Assembly: GCA_008973525.1 (NCBI GenBank) | Contig: WACJ01000108.1 | Coordinates: 186,001 to 250,000 of the forward strand | Length of the DNA: 64,000 bases | Direction: 5' to 3' | Origin: Stenopsyche tienmushanensis | Taxonomy: Eukaryota > Arthropoda > Insecta > Trichoptera > Stenopsychidae | Shown here: one piece after another, positions 61,784-64,000 of the stretch | Numbering within the stretch: the stretch's first letter is position 1 | Layout of the letters: each line of letters starts with the position of its first letter | Translations under genes and position numbers: made by a program | The notes under the pieces: model-generated | What the model was told of the DNA's origin: nothing | The model's input: the letters and a program-made list of their open reading frames with translations, nothing else | Databases searched by the model: none

Positions 61784-62510
61784 CTTGCCGCGGAACACTT
61801 TAGTCCTCGAGAGTTCGCGAATTTCGCACTGTTCAAATGTTCACATCCACGCCCATCTTCGCGGGGCAGTCATCGGGAGAGTTTTAACCTTCCGCGGGCG
61901 CAGCAGGCCATCGTCGATACTGAAAGAGGTCGAACCTTCCGGTCAGCGGGCTCCGGGCGCGGACGTCGGCGCCCGCTCGCCCCCGGACTCCCGGGGCGGC
62001 GCGCCCCCGGCCGGGCGACGCGACCCGAGACGGGGTCGTCGACCGGCCGGCGGGACGCCGTCGCGGGGCGGTCCGGAGGGGCGGGCGGGCCGCCGGGGGC
62101 CCGACCGACGGCGGCGGGCGACCGGGCGCGCGACGCGGGACCCCGTCGAAGGGGCCCGCCTCCGTCCGCGGTCTCCCGCCGTCGTCCGGCGGGCCGGCGC
62201 GTCGCCGGGTCGCCTAACCTAAAAATCGGAAATCGCGAATGTCGCGATAGATCGACGTCGCACAACTTCTCCGCTCGGAACCCGGCCGGCGACTGACACT
62301 TGCCGCACCGTCGACGCATCGCCGAGCAGACCGGGGGGAGCGCGGCGGGCGGCGGGCGACGGGGAGGAAGCGACGTCGACGGCGACAACTTCGCGTCAGA
62401 CGGAATGTCAGCGAGCCGGCTGTCACTCGAGCGCGGGAGCATTCAAACTCCACCGACGAATTTCGTTTCTTTCGTCTTTATTTCGACATTCGAAAATGTC
62501 GGGCGCTATT
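61784..62510 (-). promoter_or_regulatory. CpG-rich 5' region and presumed promoter of CncC
   Basis: From the start codon to about 62.5 kb the sequence is very GC- and CpG-rich, densest at 61,900-62,350, then returns to AT-rich DNA. The position just upstream of the first coding exon fits a promoter plus 5' UTR. I see no clear TATA box on the minus strand. The long open frames here on both strands have no recognisable protein content. From 62,510 to 64,000 I see only AT-rich sequence and one dispersed repeat near 63.6 kb. Confidence 0.6.
61833..61856 (-). promoter_or_regulatory. Short upstream ORF in the putative CncC 5' leader
   Basis: A seven-codon ATG...TGA frame lies 50 nt before the CncC start. 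It contains a second, overlapping ATG immediately followed by TGA (61846..61841) in the CncC frame. If both are in the mature leader they could dampen or gate translation. Whether this stretch is transcribed is not shown by the sequence. Confidence 0.35.
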
Positions 62511-63529
62511 GAAGGGCGCAAATAACACGCAATTTACTGTCGATAACTTCGCATCGTTGTCTCACACGCGAACGTGACGATCGTCCCATTACAGCTGTCA
62601 AACCACCGATAACGGTACCTTAATATTTTGTTAAGATTTATTTAATTATTCAGAGCTCCGACCTCTGAATTTGAATTTGAAGAAACGCCGGCATAGTGCG
62701 TGTCGAAATAAAATATGCGTCCATTCAAATTTACGACGAAAACAAACTAGTTTTTCGATTCATACGTTGAAAGCAATACAGTGAATCAATTCGAGTAGTT
62801 TTAACTGCAAATGTTCATGAGTATCTTTCGGTAGCGTACATTTAATTGCAATGCACACGTGAGTTGAACCGAACGTCAACCCGTTCCCTGCCACGATATC
62901 ATATATTCACATTTTTTCGCTCGACGTTTTGACGAGTCAAAATCACTCAAAAGTATTTGTACCTGATTTCGTAGATCTCGACTATAACAAATTCTAGGTT
63001 CGGGCGTTCCGCTCTCTTAGTCGAATCTGGTCTGATTATATTAATACTGATGACGATTGACCAGTAAGAATCTTGTGAGAATCGTGCACCGTTATGAATA
63101 AACTGTTGAAATACTTATATTTCCTTGACACGCTCCATAGTCAACAATTTTACCTTTTAACATAAATGTATGAGACGATTTTGAATCGTGTATCAACAAA
63201 ACGTAATTTGCATCAAACATGTATCAAGTACAATTTATTCGAAATATTTTTAAAGGGGATTTTGTGAACTCAGAACTATGTTTATATTATGTATTTGTTT
63301 CGTCCGTGAAATCAAAGATGAATTTCGTTTCTATTTAATCGAAGTCTCTTTGCATTCTTTAATGTATTTCAATAGGGACGCTCTAAATTTACTACATTAT
63401 AGCGGCCATGTTGCTTAAATGATACTATTACAAATGCAATATATTAAATAATATATATAATTTTTTAAAAATAATATATAAAGATATTATGATAGAAAGT
63501 AACCTAGATGCTACGTTCCGTAATCATAA

Positions 63530-63660
63530 AGATCTTAGAAAATGCCGCAAAAAGCCTTAAAAGAGGATGGAGTAGCCAAAATGTATGTATGCTCAATCGG
63601 TCCGCTTTTCGGACCGCTGATATAACGAATGAGCGGATCGGACAAAACGGACATAGTAAA
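63530..63660. repeat. Dispersed TCCGCTTTTCGGA repeat, copy 4
   Basis: It has GAAAATGCCGCAAAAAGCCT and CGGTCCGCTTTTCGGACCGC, with the best-preserved hairpin of the family, in the same orientation as the 9.6-kb copy. It lies upstream of the CncC CpG-rich region. Confidence 0.5.
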
Positions 63661-64000
63661 ACAGTGTTAGTTCTTGTAAAGTAATTTAAAATAATAAATA
63701 TTCTTAATACGTATCTCAAAGAAAAAATAAATATTTTCACAAAAATGTGAATGTTTAAAAAAAAGGTCATTTTTTGCCCTTATTTTTCAGTTTTTATTTT
63801 TTTTAAATAGTTAAAAATAAAAATTTGGCATAAATCTGGTAGGAACAATAGAAGGTTATATATGAAAGATAGCTGTGTTGAAAAAAGTAAAAATAAGAAA
63901 ATTTCATTCCGGTAGGACCGGCTTAGTTTCTGCGTCACTAAAATAACTATAACTCCGTAAATAATTACAATTTTGGAAAATTCTTTGTCGGATATATTCT

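Noticed and set aside
61478..62296. 272-codon plus-strand open frame (with a 191-codon overlapping frame)
   Set aside because: It is antisense to cnc exon 1 and the CpG-rich promoter. GC-rich DNA lacks stops by chance; the translation is low-complexity Arg/Pro/Gly with no domain.
1..64000. tRNA, rRNA, CRISPR arrays or bacterial-type operons
   Set aside because: None were seen by eye. The gene structure is eukaryotic, with GT/AG introns and no tandem spacer repeats. A tRNA scan was not possible here.

Overview
The window looks like nuclear DNA of an insect. It is AT-rich with spliced genes, GC-rich coding exons and many decayed DNA transposons (mariner, Tc1, pogo/Tigger, piggyBac, hAT, Helitron-like). 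The CNC protein encoded here resembles holometabolous insect CncC. A hymenopteran is plausible, but the order cannot be fixed from sequence alone.

One protein-coding gene explains almost every coding signal: cap-n-collar (cnc), long CncC form, the insect counterpart of vertebrate Nrf1/Nrf2. It lies on the minus strand. The start codon is at 61783..61781 and the predicted stop at 525..523, so it covers about 61 kb. I rebuilt 20 coding exons by matching open frames to CNC-family landmarks and checking every intron for GT/AG ends and a consistent reading phase. The model encodes about 1105 residues. In order it has an Nrf1-like N-terminal hydrophobic box, a DLG-type motif, an ETGE Keap1-binding motif, an acidic/His-rich region, several conserved transactivation blocks, the CNC domain and the bZIP. 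One exon (6173..6322) carries one base too many, which breaks the frame.

Layout from the 5' end of the gene (right to left): a CpG-rich presumed promoter (about 61.8-62.5 kb); a large first coding exon (60.87-61.78 kb); an 18.5-kb intron; three small exons at 42 kb; a 17.5-kb intron; two exons at 24 kb; a 17-kb intron; and a 6.4-kb cluster of 14 exons (0.5-6.9 kb) ending in the bZIP and C-terminal tail.

The three giant introns hold only transposon remnants, miniature inverted-repeat elements, dispersed repeats of unknown class and several CpG-rich blocks. Two of those blocks look like promoters on the plus strand. I found no second convincing protein-coding gene, no tRNA or rRNA, and no CRISPR array. 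By family knowledge the product is a stress-response transcription factor controlled by Keap1 that works as a heterodimer with small Maf proteins. No radically new system is evident. The most notable points are the apparent frameshift, the ETGE motif split by a 17.5-kb intron, the promoter-like intron blocks, a perfect 52-bp palindrome and several uncharacterised repeat families.
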